From: DATJLY01 sp035604615
GTDB lineage: Bacteria; Pseudomonadota; Alphaproteobacteria; ATCC43930; CGMCC-115725
Reading direction: 5' to 3'
DNA length: 64,000 bases
Assembly: GCA_035604615.1 (NCBI GenBank)
Contig: DATNID010000028.1
Coordinates: forward strand, 1-64,000
Shown here: in pieces, positions 41,564 to 53,358 of the stretch
Position numbering within the stretch: the stretch's first letter is position 1
Layout: each line of letters starts with the position of its first letter
Translations under genes and position numbers: made by a program
Notes under the pieces: model-generated
The model's database searches: none
Seen by the model: the letters and a program-made list of their open reading frames with translations, nothing else
What the model was told of the DNA's origin: nothing

Positions 41564-43777
41564 TCAGAGAAACCCGTAGGGATCGACATCCACCTGGACG
41601 CGCACGCTCCCCGGCACTTTGACGCGCGCGAGCCATTGCCGCAGCACCGCCTGGATGTTGACGCCGCGCTTGGCCTTGACCAGGAAGCGGCGGCGATGGC
41701 GTGAGCGCAGCACCGCGAGCGGCGCGGGCGCCGGACCCAGCGTCTCGACCCCGGGCATTTGCGGCGCGGCACGGGCGAAGGCGCGCGCGGTGAAATCGGC
41801 GCTGTCGTCGTCGGGCGCCGATAGCACTAGCGCCGCGAGTCGGCCGAACGGCGGCAGGCCCTGCGCCTCGCGCGCCTCGGCCTCGGCGGCGAGGAAGCGG
41901 TCGCGCTCGCGGCTCACGAGCGCGCGCATCACCGGATGCTCCGGCATGTAGGTCTGGAGATAAACGACGCCCGGCCGGTCGGCGCGTCCGGCCCGGCCGG
42001 CGACCTGGTGGAGAAGCTGGAACGTGCGTTCGGCCGCGCGCAGATCGCCGCCGGTGAGGCCGAGATCGGCATCGACCACGCCGACCAGCGTCAGCAGCGG
42101 GAAATGATGCCCCTTCGCCACCACCTGCGTACCGATCAGCACGTCGATGCGATGCTCCTCGACCGAGCGCATCAGCTCGGCGATGGCGCGCGGGCCGGTC
42201 AGCGTGTCGCTCGCCATGATCGCGATCCGGGCCGCGGGGAAGCGCGCGTTCATCTCCTCGGCGAGTCGCTCGACCCCGGGCCCGCACGGCGCGAAGCTCG
42301 ACGTTGCGCCGCATTGCGGGCAGAGCGGCGGCAGGCGCTCGCTGCGGCCGCAATGATGGCATTGCAGCTGGCCGAGAAAGCGATGCTCGACCAGCCAGGC
42401 GGTGCAGTCGGGACACTGCATGCGATGGCCGCAGGCGCGGCACAAGGTCAGGGGCGCATAGCCGCGCCGGTTGAGGAACAGCATCGCCTGTTCCTTGGCC
42501 TCGAGCGTGCGCGCGAGCGCGGCCACCAGGTCGGGCGAGAGAAAGCGCTGCCGCTCCAGGCGTGCGCGGCGCATGTCGATGACGCGGATGTCGGGAAGTT
42601 GCGCCGCGCCGTGGCGCTGCGGCAGGTGGAGATGGCGATAGCGTCCCTGCTGCACGTTCACCACCGTCTCGAGCGACGGCGTCGCCGAGACCAACACGAT
42701 CGGCACGGCGGCGAGCGAGGCGCGCACCACCGCCATGTCGCGCGCCTGGTAGATGACGCCGTCCTCTTGCTTAAACGACGAATCCTGCTCCTCGTCGACA
42801 ACGATGAGGCCGAGCGCGGCGAAGGGCAGGAACAGGGCCGAGCGCGCGCCGACGACGACGCGGGCCGCGCCTTCGGCGATGTCGCGCCAGGCCGCGCGCC
42901 GCGCCGCCTCGCCGAGATCGGAATGCCACTCGACCGGCGCCGCGCCGAAGCGTTCGGCGAAGCGCGCGAGCCATTGCGCCGAGAGCGCGATCTCGGGCAG
43001 CAGCACCAGCACCTGGCGCCCGCGCGCGAGCGCGGCGGCGACGGCGGCGAAATAGACCTCGGTCTTGCCCGAGCCGGTGACGCCGTCGAGCACGGTGACG
43101 CCGAAGCTTGCCCGCTCCACCGCCGCCACTAGCTCGTCCGCCGCCGCGCGCTGGTCCGGCGACAGCGCCGCGCCGGAGCGCCGCCAGTCGGGCTCCGGCG
43201 GCCGCGGCCGGCGCGGTAGGAGGACGGGCTCGATCAGGCCGGCGGCGACAAGCCCGCGCACCACGCCGGTGCCGCAGGCAGCCTGGCGCGCCAGCTCCGC
43301 AGCCGGGAGCGGCGGCCCGTCGACGAGAACGACGAGCGCGCGGCGACGCGCCAGACTCAGCGAGTCGCCGCCGGCGGCGAGCGCGGCGCGGCCGTTTTCG
43401 CCGAGCGCATACGCGGTCACCCCGCGCGCCGGCGCCAGCGCCCCCGGCACGCTCATCGCCATGCGCAGCACCGCGCCGGGGGGCGAGAGCGTGTAGTTCG
43501 CGACCCAATCGACGAGACGGCGCAGCTCCTCGCGGAGCGGCGGCACCGGCAGGCGCTCGATCACGCGCTTCAGCTTTTGCGGCTCGACATCGCCTTTTGC
43601 CGCGCCCCAGACCACGCCCACGAGCGTGCGCCCGCCCAGCGGCACGTGCACGAAATCGCCCGGCGCGAGCGGCGCGTCCGCCGCCGCCTCGTAGTCGTAG
43701 GGCCCCTCGAGCGGCAGCGGCAGCAGCACGCTCACACGCGTCGCGACGGCGGCGCATCTGGCGTGACGGTCAGGCAT
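41564..43777 (-). CDS. priA: Primosomal protein N' (replication restart helicase PriA)
   Basis: A 737-residue superfamily 2 helicase. N-terminal 3'-DNA-binding domain (LEGPYDYEA, FVHVPLGGR), then Walker A GVTGSGKTEV, DEEQ box VVDEEQDSSFKQED, motifs in SATPSLET, and a zinc domain with eight Cys (CRACGHRMQCPDC and CHHC...CPQC) inserted before the second RecA lobe (GTQVVAKGHHFP). Restarts collapsed replication forks by loading DnaB. Divergent from the transaldolase gene, 77 bp. Confidence 0.97.
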   Translation of the reverse strand: MPDRHARCAAVATRVSVLLPLPLEGPYDYEAAADAPLAPGDFVHVPLGGRTLVGVVWGAAKGDVEPQKLKRVIERLPVPPLREELRRLVDWVANYTLSPPGAVLRMAMSVPGALAPARGVTAYALGENGRAALAAGGDSLSLARRRALVVLVDGPPLPAAELARQAACGTGVVRGLVAAGLIEPVLLPRRPRPPEPDWRRSGAALSPDQRAAADELVAAVERASFGVTVLDGVTGSGKTEVYFAAVAAALARGRQVLVLLPEIALSAQWLARFAERFGAAPVEWHSDLGEAARRAAWRDIAEGAARVVVGARSALFLPFAALGLIVVDEEQDSSFKQEDGVIYQARDMAVVRASLAAVPIVLVSATPSLETVVNVQQGRYRHLHLPQRHGAAQLPDIRVIDMRRARLERQRFLSPDLVAALARTLEAKEQAMLFLNRRGYAPLTLCRACGHRMQCPDCTAWLVEHRFLGQLQCHHCGRSERLPPLCPQCGATSSFAPCGPGVERLAEEMNARFPAARIAIMASDTLTGPRAIAELMRSVEEHRIDVLIGTQVVAKGHHFPLLTLVGVVDADLGLTGGDLRAAERTFQLLHQVAGRAGRADRPGVVYLQTYMPEHPVMRALVSRERDRFLAAEAEAREAQGLPPFGRLAALVLSAPDDDSADFTARAFARAAPQMPGVETLGPAPAPLAVLRSRHRRRFLVKAKRGVNIQAVLRQWLARVKVPGSVRVQVDVDPYGFL

Positions 43778-43854
43778 GGGCTACACTCTTAATGCGAAAG
43801 TTGCGGTCGCACCAGCGGACGCGGGACACCAGGGAACGGGCGGGGACGAGGCCC

Positions 43855-44535
43855 ATGAAGTTCTTCATCGACACGGCCGACATCGCCGAAATTCGCGACC
43901 TCGCCGCGACCGGCCTGGTCGACGGCGTCACGACCAATCCCTCGCTCGTCGCCAAGACCGGGCGCAACTTCCTCGATGTCGTGGCGCAGATTTGCGCGGT
44001 GGTGCCGGGTCCGGTCAGCGCCGAGGTGACGGCGCTCGACGCCCCCACCATGCTGGCCGAAGGGCGCAAGCTCGCCAAGATCGCGAAGAACGTCACCGTC
44101 AAGGTGCCGCTGACGCCGGAAGGATTGAAGGCCTGCCGCACCCTCACCGACGAAGGCACCATGGTCAACGTGACGCTGTGCTTCTCGGCGGCGCAAGCGA
44201 TCCTCGCGGCCAAGGCCGGCGCCTCGTTCGTCTCGCCCTTTGTCGGGCGGCTCGACGATGTCGGCATGTCGGGGATGGAGCTGATCCGCGACATCGTCGC
44301 CGTCTATCGCAACTATCCCGCCTTCAAGACCGAGGTGCTGGTGGCGTCGATCCGGCATCCAATTCACGTGGTCGAGGCGGCCAAGCTCGGCGCCCATGTC
44401 GGCACCATACCGCCCAACGTGCTGCGCCAGATGTTCGCCCATCCCCTGACCGAGAAGGGGCTCGCCGCGTTCCTTGCCGACTGGGCGAAGACCGGGCAAT
44501 CGATCCTCGGCAGCGAACGCGTCGCGGCAGAATAA
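43855..44535 (+). CDS. fsa: Fructose-6-phosphate aldolase / small transaldolase
   Basis: A 226-residue TIM barrel of the short transaldolase group (TalC/MipB/FsaA). Schiff-base Lys83 in TVKVPLTPEGL, Asp6 in FIDTAD and Asn28 in VTTNPSL are in place. Length and sequence (MKFFIDTADIAEI) fit enzymes annotated as probable transaldolase; fructose-6-phosphate aldolase activity versus transaldolase cannot be told apart by eye. Preceded by GAGG; divergent from priA. Precedes DUF484 and xerC in a likely operon. Confidence 0.93.
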   Translation: MKFFIDTADIAEIRDLAATGLVDGVTTNPSLVAKTGRNFLDVVAQICAVVPGPVSAEVTALDAPTMLAEGRKLAKIAKNVTVKVPLTPEGLKACRTLTDEGTMVNVTLCFSAAQAILAAKAGASFVSPFVGRLDDVGMSGMELIRDIVAVYRNYPAFKTEVLVASIRHPIHVVEAAKLGAHVGTIPPNVLRQMFAHPLTEKGLAAFLADWAKTGQSILGSERVAAE

Positions 44536-44550
44536 ATTCGGAGCGCGAAG

Positions 44551-45291
44551 TTGGATCGCCCCAAGGACAAGCCTTCCGCCCTCGCGCCGCCGCGGCCGGC
44601 GCTCCCGGCGCATGCGGTCGACGAGGCGCAGGTCGCAACCTATCTGCGCCAGCATCCCGACTTCCTGGCCGAGCATGCCGAGCTTTGGGACGTGCTGACG
44701 CCGCCGACGATGCGGCGCGGCGAGCGCGTGGTCGATCTGCAGTATTTCATGCTCGAGCGCCAGCGCGCCGAGATCGCGCGGCTCAAGACGCAGCAGCGCA
44801 CATTGGTCGCGACGACGCGCGCCAATCTCGCGAGCCAAAGCCGCATCCACGCTGCGGTGCTGGCGATCCTGGCGGCGCAAGGGTTCGAGCAGCTCATCCA
44901 GACCGTCACCACCGATCTTGCCGTGCTCCTCGACGCCGATGTAGTGACGATCGGGGTCGAGCAGGCCGGGCCGACGCGGCCGCGCCTCCATCACAACGGC
45001 GTGCAGATCCTCGACGCGGGCACGGTCGACGCGCTGCTCGGCGCCGAGCGCGAGGTGGCGCTCTTCGGCGAGCTGACCGGCGATCCCAAGCTGTTCGGCA
45101 GCGGCGCCGGGCTGGTGCAATCGGCGGCGATCCTGCGCCTCAGCGTCAGCGCCGCGACGCCGCCCGGCCTCCTTTCGATCGGCACGCGCCGCGCCGGCAA
45201 GTTCCACGCCGGCCAGGGGACCGAACTGCTCGGCTTCCTCGCCCGCGCCCTCGCCAGCACCATCGCGGCATGGCTCGACCTGCCGGCGTGA
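44551..45291 (+). CDS. DUF484 family protein
   Basis: A 246-residue cytoplasmic protein with a TTG start at 44551 (GGAG 7 nt upstream; no ATG fits). The N-terminal helical part VATYLRQHPDFLAEHAELWDVLTPP and VDLQYFMLERQRAEIARLK is the DUF484 signature; the rest is a GAF-like domain (VLLDADVVTIGVE...). Next to xerC as in many proteobacteria, including E. coli (yigA-xerC). Function unknown. Stop overlaps the xerC GTG start. Confidence 0.9.
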   Translation: MDRPKDKPSALAPPRPALPAHAVDEAQVATYLRQHPDFLAEHAELWDVLTPPTMRRGERVVDLQYFMLERQRAEIARLKTQQRTLVATTRANLASQSRIHAAVLAILAAQGFEQLIQTVTTDLAVLLDADVVTIGVEQAGPTRPRLHHNGVQILDAGTVDALLGAEREVALFGELTGDPKLFGSGAGLVQSAAILRLSVSAATPPGLLSIGTRRAGKFHAGQGTELLGFLARALASTIAAWLDLPA

Positions 45292-46259
45292 GCGCGTTCC
45301 CGCTCCCGCCTGCGCCGCTGCCGCTCGAGAGATTTCCTGCCGCGCCCGATCTGAGCCGCGCCATCGCCGATTGGGACCGCTGGCTCGCCGACGAGCGCCG
45401 CGCCTCGCCCCACACCCGCGCCGCCTATGGCCGCGACCTCGCCGCCTTCCTCGATTTTCTCGCCGTGCATCGGGGCGGCCTGCCCGATCTCGCCGCGCTC
45501 GGCGGCCTGGCGCCCGTGGATTTCCGCTCCGCGCTGGCGAACCGCGCTCGGGACGGCCTGGGGCGCAGCTCATCGGCGCGGTTCATGTCGGTGCTGCGCG
45601 GCTTCTTCCGCTTCCTCGACCGGCGCGGCCTCGTGCATAACGCGACGCTCGCCGCGGTGCGCGCGCCCAAGCGCACGGCGCCAGTGCCCAGGGCGCTGAC
45701 GCAGCAGGACGCGGCGGCGACGCTCGATCTCGCCGGCGACCTCGCCAGCGCACGCTGGCAAGGCAAGCGTGACGTGGCGCTCCTCACCCTGCTCTATGGT
45801 TGCGGCTTGCGGCTGGGCGAGGCGCTGAGTCTCAAGCGGCGCGAGGCGCCCGTCGCCGCCGGCACGTTCGCCGTCACCGGCAAGGGCGGCAAGACGCGCA
45901 TGGTGCCGGTGCTGCCCGCGGTCGCGACGGCGATCGAGGATTATCTCGCCGAATGCCCGCATCGCCTCGCTGCCGACGGGCCGCTCTTCGTCGGCGCGCG
46001 CGGGGGGCCGCTCCATCCCCGCCTGGTGCAGGGCCAGATGGCGAAGCTGCGCGGCCTACTGGGTCTGCAGGAAGGCGCGACCCCGCATGCGCTGCGCCAC
46101 AGCTTCGCAACGCACCTCCTCGCCGGCGGCGCCGATTTGCGCGCGATCCAGGAGCTGCTGGGCCATGCCAGCCTGTCGACCACGCAGCGCTATACCGCGG
46201 TCGACGCGGCCCGGCTCGCCGCCGTCTACGACGCCGCCCACCCGCGCGCCAAGGGGTGA
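45288..46259 (+). CDS. xerC: Tyrosine recombinase XerC
   Basis: A 323-residue site-specific recombinase that resolves chromosome dimers with XerD at dif. SAM-like N-terminal domain (about 20-125), catalytic domain with Arg175 (CGLRLGEAL), Lys199 (TGKGGK), His267 and Arg270 (HALRHSF), His293 (LGHASL) and Tyr302 (TTQRYTAV): complete. GTG start overlaps the DUF484 stop (GTGA), so translation is coupled. Context and length mark it as the housekeeping enzyme and not a mobile-element integrase. Confidence 0.94.
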   Translation: MSAFPLPPAPLPLERFPAAPDLSRAIADWDRWLADERRASPHTRAAYGRDLAAFLDFLAVHRGGLPDLAALGGLAPVDFRSALANRARDGLGRSSSARFMSVLRGFFRFLDRRGLVHNATLAAVRAPKRTAPVPRALTQQDAAATLDLAGDLASARWQGKRDVALLTLLYGCGLRLGEALSLKRREAPVAAGTFAVTGKGGKTRMVPVLPAVATAIEDYLAECPHRLAADGPLFVGARGGPLHPRLVQGQMAKLRGLLGLQEGATPHALRHSFATHLLAGGADLRAIQELLGHASLSTTQRYTAVDAARLAAVYDAAHPRAKG

Positions 46260-46280
46260 GCGCGCCGGCTCAGCCGCTGG

Positions 46281-46592
46281 TCAGCCATAACGTTCGATGA
46301 TGCCCTTAATGCCGGAGAGGGCCTTATGCAGGTCCTCGCCGTTCATCACCGGCACCATGTCGACCTTGGCGTTGAGGCCGAAGAAGAAGCGCTCGACCGT
46401 TTCCGCGATCTGCGACGGCTCCTGCATGTTGACGACGAAGAAGCCCGAACGGTCGCCGCCCGAGGGGAAGAAGTAGCCCGCCTCCGGCTTCAAGTCTGCC
46501 AGAAGCTGCTGGAAAACCTTGTCGAGCTTGCCGCTACGAAGGGCGCTGTTGCCGGCCTCGACCGGGATCGAGAACTTGACCATGATGCGCAT
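46281..46592 (-). CDS. Small conserved protein with alpha/beta-barrel look
   Basis: A 103-residue soluble protein: MRIMVKFSIPVEAGNSALRSGKLDKVFQQLL, then KPEAGYFFPSGGDRSGFFVVNMQEPSQIAETVERFF and VPVMNGEDLHKALSGI. The beta-alpha-beta-beta plan resembles dimeric ferredoxin-like (stress-responsive barrel, DUF3303-like) proteins. No catalytic residues evident. Follows lpdA at 53 bp on the same strand and may be its last operon member. Confidence 0.75.
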   Translation of the reverse strand: MRIMVKFSIPVEAGNSALRSGKLDKVFQQLLADLKPEAGYFFPSGGDRSGFFVVNMQEPSQIAETVERFFFGLNAKVDMVPVMNGEDLHKALSGIKGIIERYG

Positions 46593-46645
46593 GCTCGCCT
46601 CCCCAAATGTGAACGCGCGAGCCTAGCACGAATCGAAAAACGCGA

Positions 46646-48040
46646 TCAGATGTGTATGGCGCGGCCGTCGACGGCGAGGGCGGCTTCCTTGAGCGCCTCG
46701 CTCAAGGTCGGGTGGGCATGGCAAGTGCGCGCGATGTCCTCGGCGCTGGCGCCGAACTCGATCGCGAGCGCGGCCTCGGCGATCATGGTGCCGGCGTCGG
46801 GGCCGATGATGTGCACGCCCAGCACGCGGTCGGACGATTTGTCCGCGAGAATCTTGACGAAGCCTTCGGTGTCAGCATTGGCGCGGGCGCGCGGATTGGC
46901 CGAGAACGGGAACTTGCCGATGCGGTAGGCGATCCCCGCCTCTTTCAGCTCTTCCTCGGACTTGCCGACCGAGGCGACCTCTGGCCAGGTGTAGATGACG
47001 GCGGGAATGGCGTCGTAGTCGAGCGCGGGATGCTCGCCGGCGATGATCTCGGCCACCGCCGCGCCCTCGTCCGAGGCCTTGTGCGCCAGCATCGGCCCGG
47101 CGATCGCGTCGCCGATCGCATAGATGCCGGCGATGTTGGTGGCATAGCGCGCGTCGACCGAGATGCGGCCGCGATTGTCGCGCGCGACGCCCGCCGCCTC
47201 GAGCCCCAGCCCCTCGGTGTATGGCCGCCGCCCGATCGACACCAGCACGGCATCCGCCAAAATCTCCTCGCGCGCGCCGCCGGCAGAAGGCTCGAGCGCG
47301 AGCGTCACGCCTTCGGCGCCGCGCCGCGCCTCGACCACCTTGGTGGCGAGACGGAAGACGAGGCCCTGCTTTGCGAGGACGCGCTGCAAGGCCGTGCTCA
47401 CTTCGCCGTCCATGCCGGGGGTGATGCGGGGCAGGAACTCGATCACGGTGACTTCGGCGCCAAGCCGCTGCCACACCGAGCCGAGCTCGAGCCCGATATA
47501 GCCGCCGCCCACCACCGCGAGGCGGCGCGGCACGGATGCGAGCGACAGCGCGCCGGTGGAACTGAGGATGGTCTTCTCGTCGATCTCGACCCCGGGGAGA
47601 GGCACGCTGTCCGAACCGGTGGCGACGATGATGCCGCGCTTGGCCTGGAGCGCGCGGCCGGCGACCTCGACATGGGTCGCATCGAGAAACCGGGCCGCGC
47701 CCTTGACGTGCTCGACCTTGTTCTTGCGGAAGAGGAAGGCGACGCCGCGGGTGTTCTCGGCCACCACCTTGTCCTTGCGCGCCATCATCGCCGCGAGATC
47801 GAGCGACACCTGGCCCACCGCGATGCCGTGCTGGGCCAGTGCGTGACGCGTCTCGGCGTATTTCTCCGACGATTGCAGCAGCGCCTTCGACGGGATGCAG
47901 CCGATATTGAGGCAGGTGCCGCCCAGCGTCTCGCTCTTCTCGACGCAGGCGACGCTCATGCCGAGCTGCGCCGCACGGATCGCGGCGACGTAGCCGCCCG
48001 GTCCCGCGCCGATGACAATGACGTCGTAGCTGTCGGGCAT
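46646..48040 (-). CDS. lpdA: Dihydrolipoyl dehydrogenase (E3)
   Basis: A 464-residue flavoprotein that reoxidises dihydrolipoamide of the 2-oxoglutarate dehydrogenase complex with NAD+. FAD-binding VIGAGPGGYVAAIRAAQLG, redox-active disulfide GGTCLNIGCIPSK (Cys pair four apart), NAD site VVGGGYIGLELG, and C-terminal catalytic His in CHAHPTLSEAL with its Glu. Last of the mdh-odhA-odhB-lpdA run; starts 8 bp after odhB ends. Confidence 0.97.
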   Translation of the reverse strand: MPDSYDVIVIGAGPGGYVAAIRAAQLGMSVACVEKSETLGGTCLNIGCIPSKALLQSSEKYAETRHALAQHGIAVGQVSLDLAAMMARKDKVVAENTRGVAFLFRKNKVEHVKGAARFLDATHVEVAGRALQAKRGIIVATGSDSVPLPGVEIDEKTILSSTGALSLASVPRRLAVVGGGYIGLELGSVWQRLGAEVTVIEFLPRITPGMDGEVSTALQRVLAKQGLVFRLATKVVEARRGAEGVTLALEPSAGGAREEILADAVLVSIGRRPYTEGLGLEAAGVARDNRGRISVDARYATNIAGIYAIGDAIAGPMLAHKASDEGAAVAEIIAGEHPALDYDAIPAVIYTWPEVASVGKSEEELKEAGIAYRIGKFPFSANPRARANADTEGFVKILADKSSDRVLGVHIIGPDAGTMIAEAALAIEFGASAEDIARTCHAHPTLSEALKEAALAVDGRAIHI

Positions 48041-48047
48041 CGTGCCT

Positions 48048-49259
48048 CTACATCTCGAACAGAAGCCGCGAGGGGTCCTCGATGCATTCCTTGACGCGGA
48101 CCAGGAACGTCACCGCCTCGCGCCCGTCGATCAGGCGATGGTCGTAGCTGAGCGCGAGATACATCATCGGCCGGATCTCGATCTTGTCGCCGACCGCGAC
48201 CGGGCGGCGCTGGATCTTGTGCATGCCGAGGATCGCGGCTTGCGGCGGGTTGAGGATCGGCGTTGACATGAGCGAGCCGAAAACGCCGCCATTGGTGATG
48301 GTGAAGGTGCCGCCCGACAGCTCCTCGAGCGTCAGCTTGCCGTCGCGCGCGCGCCGGCCGAGATCGGCCACCTGCGTCTCCAGCGCGGCGAAGCTCTGCT
48401 GATCGGCGTTGCGCACCACCGGCACGACCAGCCCCTGCTCGGCGCCGACCGCGACGCCGATGTCGTAGTGGTTCTTGTAGACGATGTCATCGCCGTCGAT
48501 CTCGGCGTTGGCCGCCGGGATTTCCTTCAGCGCGACGATCGACGCCTTGACGAAGAACGACATAAAGCCGAGCCGCACGCCATGCTTCTTCTCGAAGCTG
48601 TCGCGGTAGCGCTCGCGCAGCGCCATCACCTCGCTCATGTCCGCCTCGTTGAAGGTGGTGAGCATGGCGGCGGTGTTCTGCGCCTCCTTCAGACGCTCGG
48701 CGATGCGTTTCCTCAGGCGCGTCATGCGCACCCGCGTCTCGCCGGGGCCGAGCGCGCGTGGGGCAGCAGGCGCCGGCGCGGGAGCGGGCGCGGGACGCGC
48801 CGCCGGCACGTCGGCCTTGGTGAGGCGGCCGCCTTTTCCGGTGGGCTTCAACTGCGCCGGATCGACGCCCGCTTCCGCGACGGCTTTGCGCACGGCCGGG
48901 CCGGAGCGGGCGAGGAGGTCGGCCCCCACCCTGCCCTCCCCCGCTGGCGCAGGGGAGGGTTTTACTGCGCCTCCCTCTCCCGCGGAGCGGGGGAGGGTTG
49001 GGGTGGGGGCTTGCTTAACCGGTCCTTCGCCGATGCGGCCCAGGAGACCGCCGACCTTGATGGTGGCGCCTTCGGGGGCGACGATCTCGGACAGGGTGCC
49101 GGAGGCCTGCGCGGCCAGCTCTTGCGTCGCCTTGTCGGTCTCGAGCTCGACCAGGGGATCGTCGAGCGCGACCGCGTCGCCGACTTGCTTCAGCCAGCGC
49201 GCGACCGTGACCTCGGTCACCGATTCGCCCACGGTGGGCACCACGATCTCGGTCGCCAT
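48048..49259 (-). CDS. sucB: 2-oxoglutarate dehydrogenase E2, dihydrolipoyl succinyltransferase
   Basis: A 403-residue E2: lipoyl domain (1-80) with the lipoylated Lys43 in ETDKA, a linker, peripheral subunit-binding domain (about 117-150: GPAVRKAVAEAGVDPAQLKPTGKGGRL in part), and the catalytic domain with YDHRLIDGREAV near the C-terminus. The linker at about 85-115 is odd: APTPTLPRSAGEGG and SPAPAGEGRVGA are the readthrough of two inverted copies of a palindromic repeat that is also present at 15254. Such inserts are tolerated because the linker is flexible. ATG at 49259 preferred over an open extension to 49286. Confidence 0.96.
   Translation of the reverse strand: MATEIVVPTVGESVTEVTVARWLKQVGDAVALDDPLVELETDKATQELAAQASGTLSEIVAPEGATIKVGGLLGRIGEGPVKQAPTPTLPRSAGEGGAVKPSPAPAGEGRVGADLLARSGPAVRKAVAEAGVDPAQLKPTGKGGRLTKADVPAARPAPAPAPAPAAPRALGPGETRVRMTRLRKRIAERLKEAQNTAAMLTTFNEADMSEVMALRERYRDSFEKKHGVRLGFMSFFVKASIVALKEIPAANAEIDGDDIVYKNHYDIGVAVGAEQGLVVPVVRNADQQSFAALETQVADLGRRARDGKLTLEELSGGTFTITNGGVFGSLMSTPILNPPQAAILGMHKIQRRPVAVGDKIEIRPMMYLALSYDHRLIDGREAVTFLVRVKECIEDPSRLLFEM
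48924..49009. repeat. Two inverted copies of a GC-rich palindromic repeat inside sucB
   Basis: Copy A (48924-48959) runs on the minus strand and copy B (48970-49009) on the plus strand, each with a cctcccc/ggggagg-type hairpin and a trailing ggg-tggggg tract, 10 bp apart. The unit matches the intergenic copy at 15254-15290. The pair lies fully inside the E2 linker and keeps the reading frame. Confidence 0.75.
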
Positions 49260-49275
49260 GGGACCCCCTTTCGCG

Positions 49276-52122
<2,847 letters not shown>

Positions 52123-52254
52123 GGCCTGTGTTCCGAATGCGCGCTCGCGCCGGCGAGGGTAGCGGGACATGGTTAAGATTGGGATGAAGGGCGGTCTTCC
52201 CTAGACCCCCTCGATCCGAGTCCGTACGTTTTTAGCGTAATTTCGGGGGATGCC

Positions 52255-53223
52255 TCAGGCCTTGGCGGCCTCGGCGAGGAGCTTCTTGCCCACGTCGCAC
52301 AATCCGCGTACGGCCGCGACCGAGGCGTCGAAGGCGGCTTTTTCTTCCGGGTTGAGGCTGATCTCGACGATGCGCTCGACCCCGCTGGCGCCGATCACCA
52401 CGGGGACGCCGACATAAAGGTCCTTCACCCCGTACTGGCCGGTGAGATAGGCGGCGCACGGCAGCACCCGCTTCTTGTCGCGCAGATAGGATTCCGCCAT
52501 CGCGATCGCCGACGACGCCGGCGCGTAGAAGGCCGAGCCGGTCTTGAGCAGATTGACGATCTCGCCGCCGCCGTCGCGGGTGCGCTGCACGATCTGCGCC
52601 AAGCGCTCGGTCGTGGTCCAGCCCATCTTCACGAGGTCCGGTAGCGGGATGCCGGCCACGGTCGAGTAGCGCACCAGCGGCACCATCGAATCGCCATGGC
52701 CGCCGAGCACGAAGGCGGTCACGTCCTCGACCGAGACCTTGAACTCCTCGGCCAGGAAATAGCGGAAGCGCGCGCTATCGAGCACGCCGGCCATGCCGAC
52801 GACGCGGTGATGCGGCAATCCCGTCGCGTCGCGCATCACCATCACCATGACGTCGAGCGGATTGGTGATGGCGATGACGAAGGCCTCGGGCGCGTGCTGC
52901 TTGATGGCCGTGCCCACCTGCGACACGATCTTGGCGTTGATGCCGATGAGGTCGTCGCGGCTCATGCCGGGCTTGCGCGGCACGCCGGCGGTGACGATGA
53001 CGAGGTCGGCGCCCTTGATCGCGGAATAGTCGTTGGCGCCGGTGATGCGCGCGTCGAACCCCTCGACCGGCGAGGCCTGGACCAGGTCCAAGCTCTTGCC
53101 CTGCGGCACGCCCTCGACCACGTCGCACAGCACGACGTCGCCCAGTTCCTTCATGCCGGCGAGGAGCGCGAGCGTGCCGCCGATCTGCCCGGCGCCGATG
53201 AGCGCGATCTTGGTGCGTGACAT
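52255..53223 (-). CDS. mdh: Malate dehydrogenase
   Basis: A 322-residue NAD-dependent enzyme of the LDH-like group typical of Alphaproteobacteria. Rossmann loop IGAGQIGG, substrate loop VPRKPGMSRDDL with the Arg that selects malate over lactate, NPLDVM, and catalytic His in GGHGDSM. Starts the run that includes sucA, sucB and lpdA. In many relatives sucC and sucD come between mdh and sucA; here only 132 bp separate them. Confidence 0.97.
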   Translation of the reverse strand: MSRTKIALIGAGQIGGTLALLAGMKELGDVVLCDVVEGVPQGKSLDLVQASPVEGFDARITGANDYSAIKGADLVIVTAGVPRKPGMSRDDLIGINAKIVSQVGTAIKQHAPEAFVIAITNPLDVMVMVMRDATGLPHHRVVGMAGVLDSARFRYFLAEEFKVSVEDVTAFVLGGHGDSMVPLVRYSTVAGIPLPDLVKMGWTTTERLAQIVQRTRDGGGEIVNLLKTGSAFYAPASSAIAMAESYLRDKKRVLPCAAYLTGQYGVKDLYVGVPVVIGASGVERIVEISLNPEEKAAFDASVAAVRGLCDVGKKLLAEAAKA

Positions 53224-53252
53224 CGAGACCTCTCGTGCGTGAGGAAGCGCGC

Positions 53253-53281
53253 CTCATAGCCGGATTTGTGCAGCGCGGCAA
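53253..53281 (-). promoter_or_regulatory. Probable mdh operon promoter
   Basis: On the minus strand TTGCCG (53281-53276) and TATGAG (53258-53253), each 4 of 6 consensus bases, with a 17-nt spacer. Transcription would begin near 53246, about 23 nt ahead of the ATG, keeping GAGG as ribosome site. Confidence 0.5.
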
Positions 53282-53358
53282 GGGGGCGGGGACCGCCGCG
53301 CGGGTCGCGCGGGAAATGGGTCCGTGGTAGATTGCGCCATCCCATCGCCGGGGGCACG

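Noticed and set aside
45288..46259. Tyrosine recombinase as sign of an integrated element
   Set aside because: Complete XerC with DUF484 directly upstream, as in many chromosomes; no att sites or phage genes nearby.
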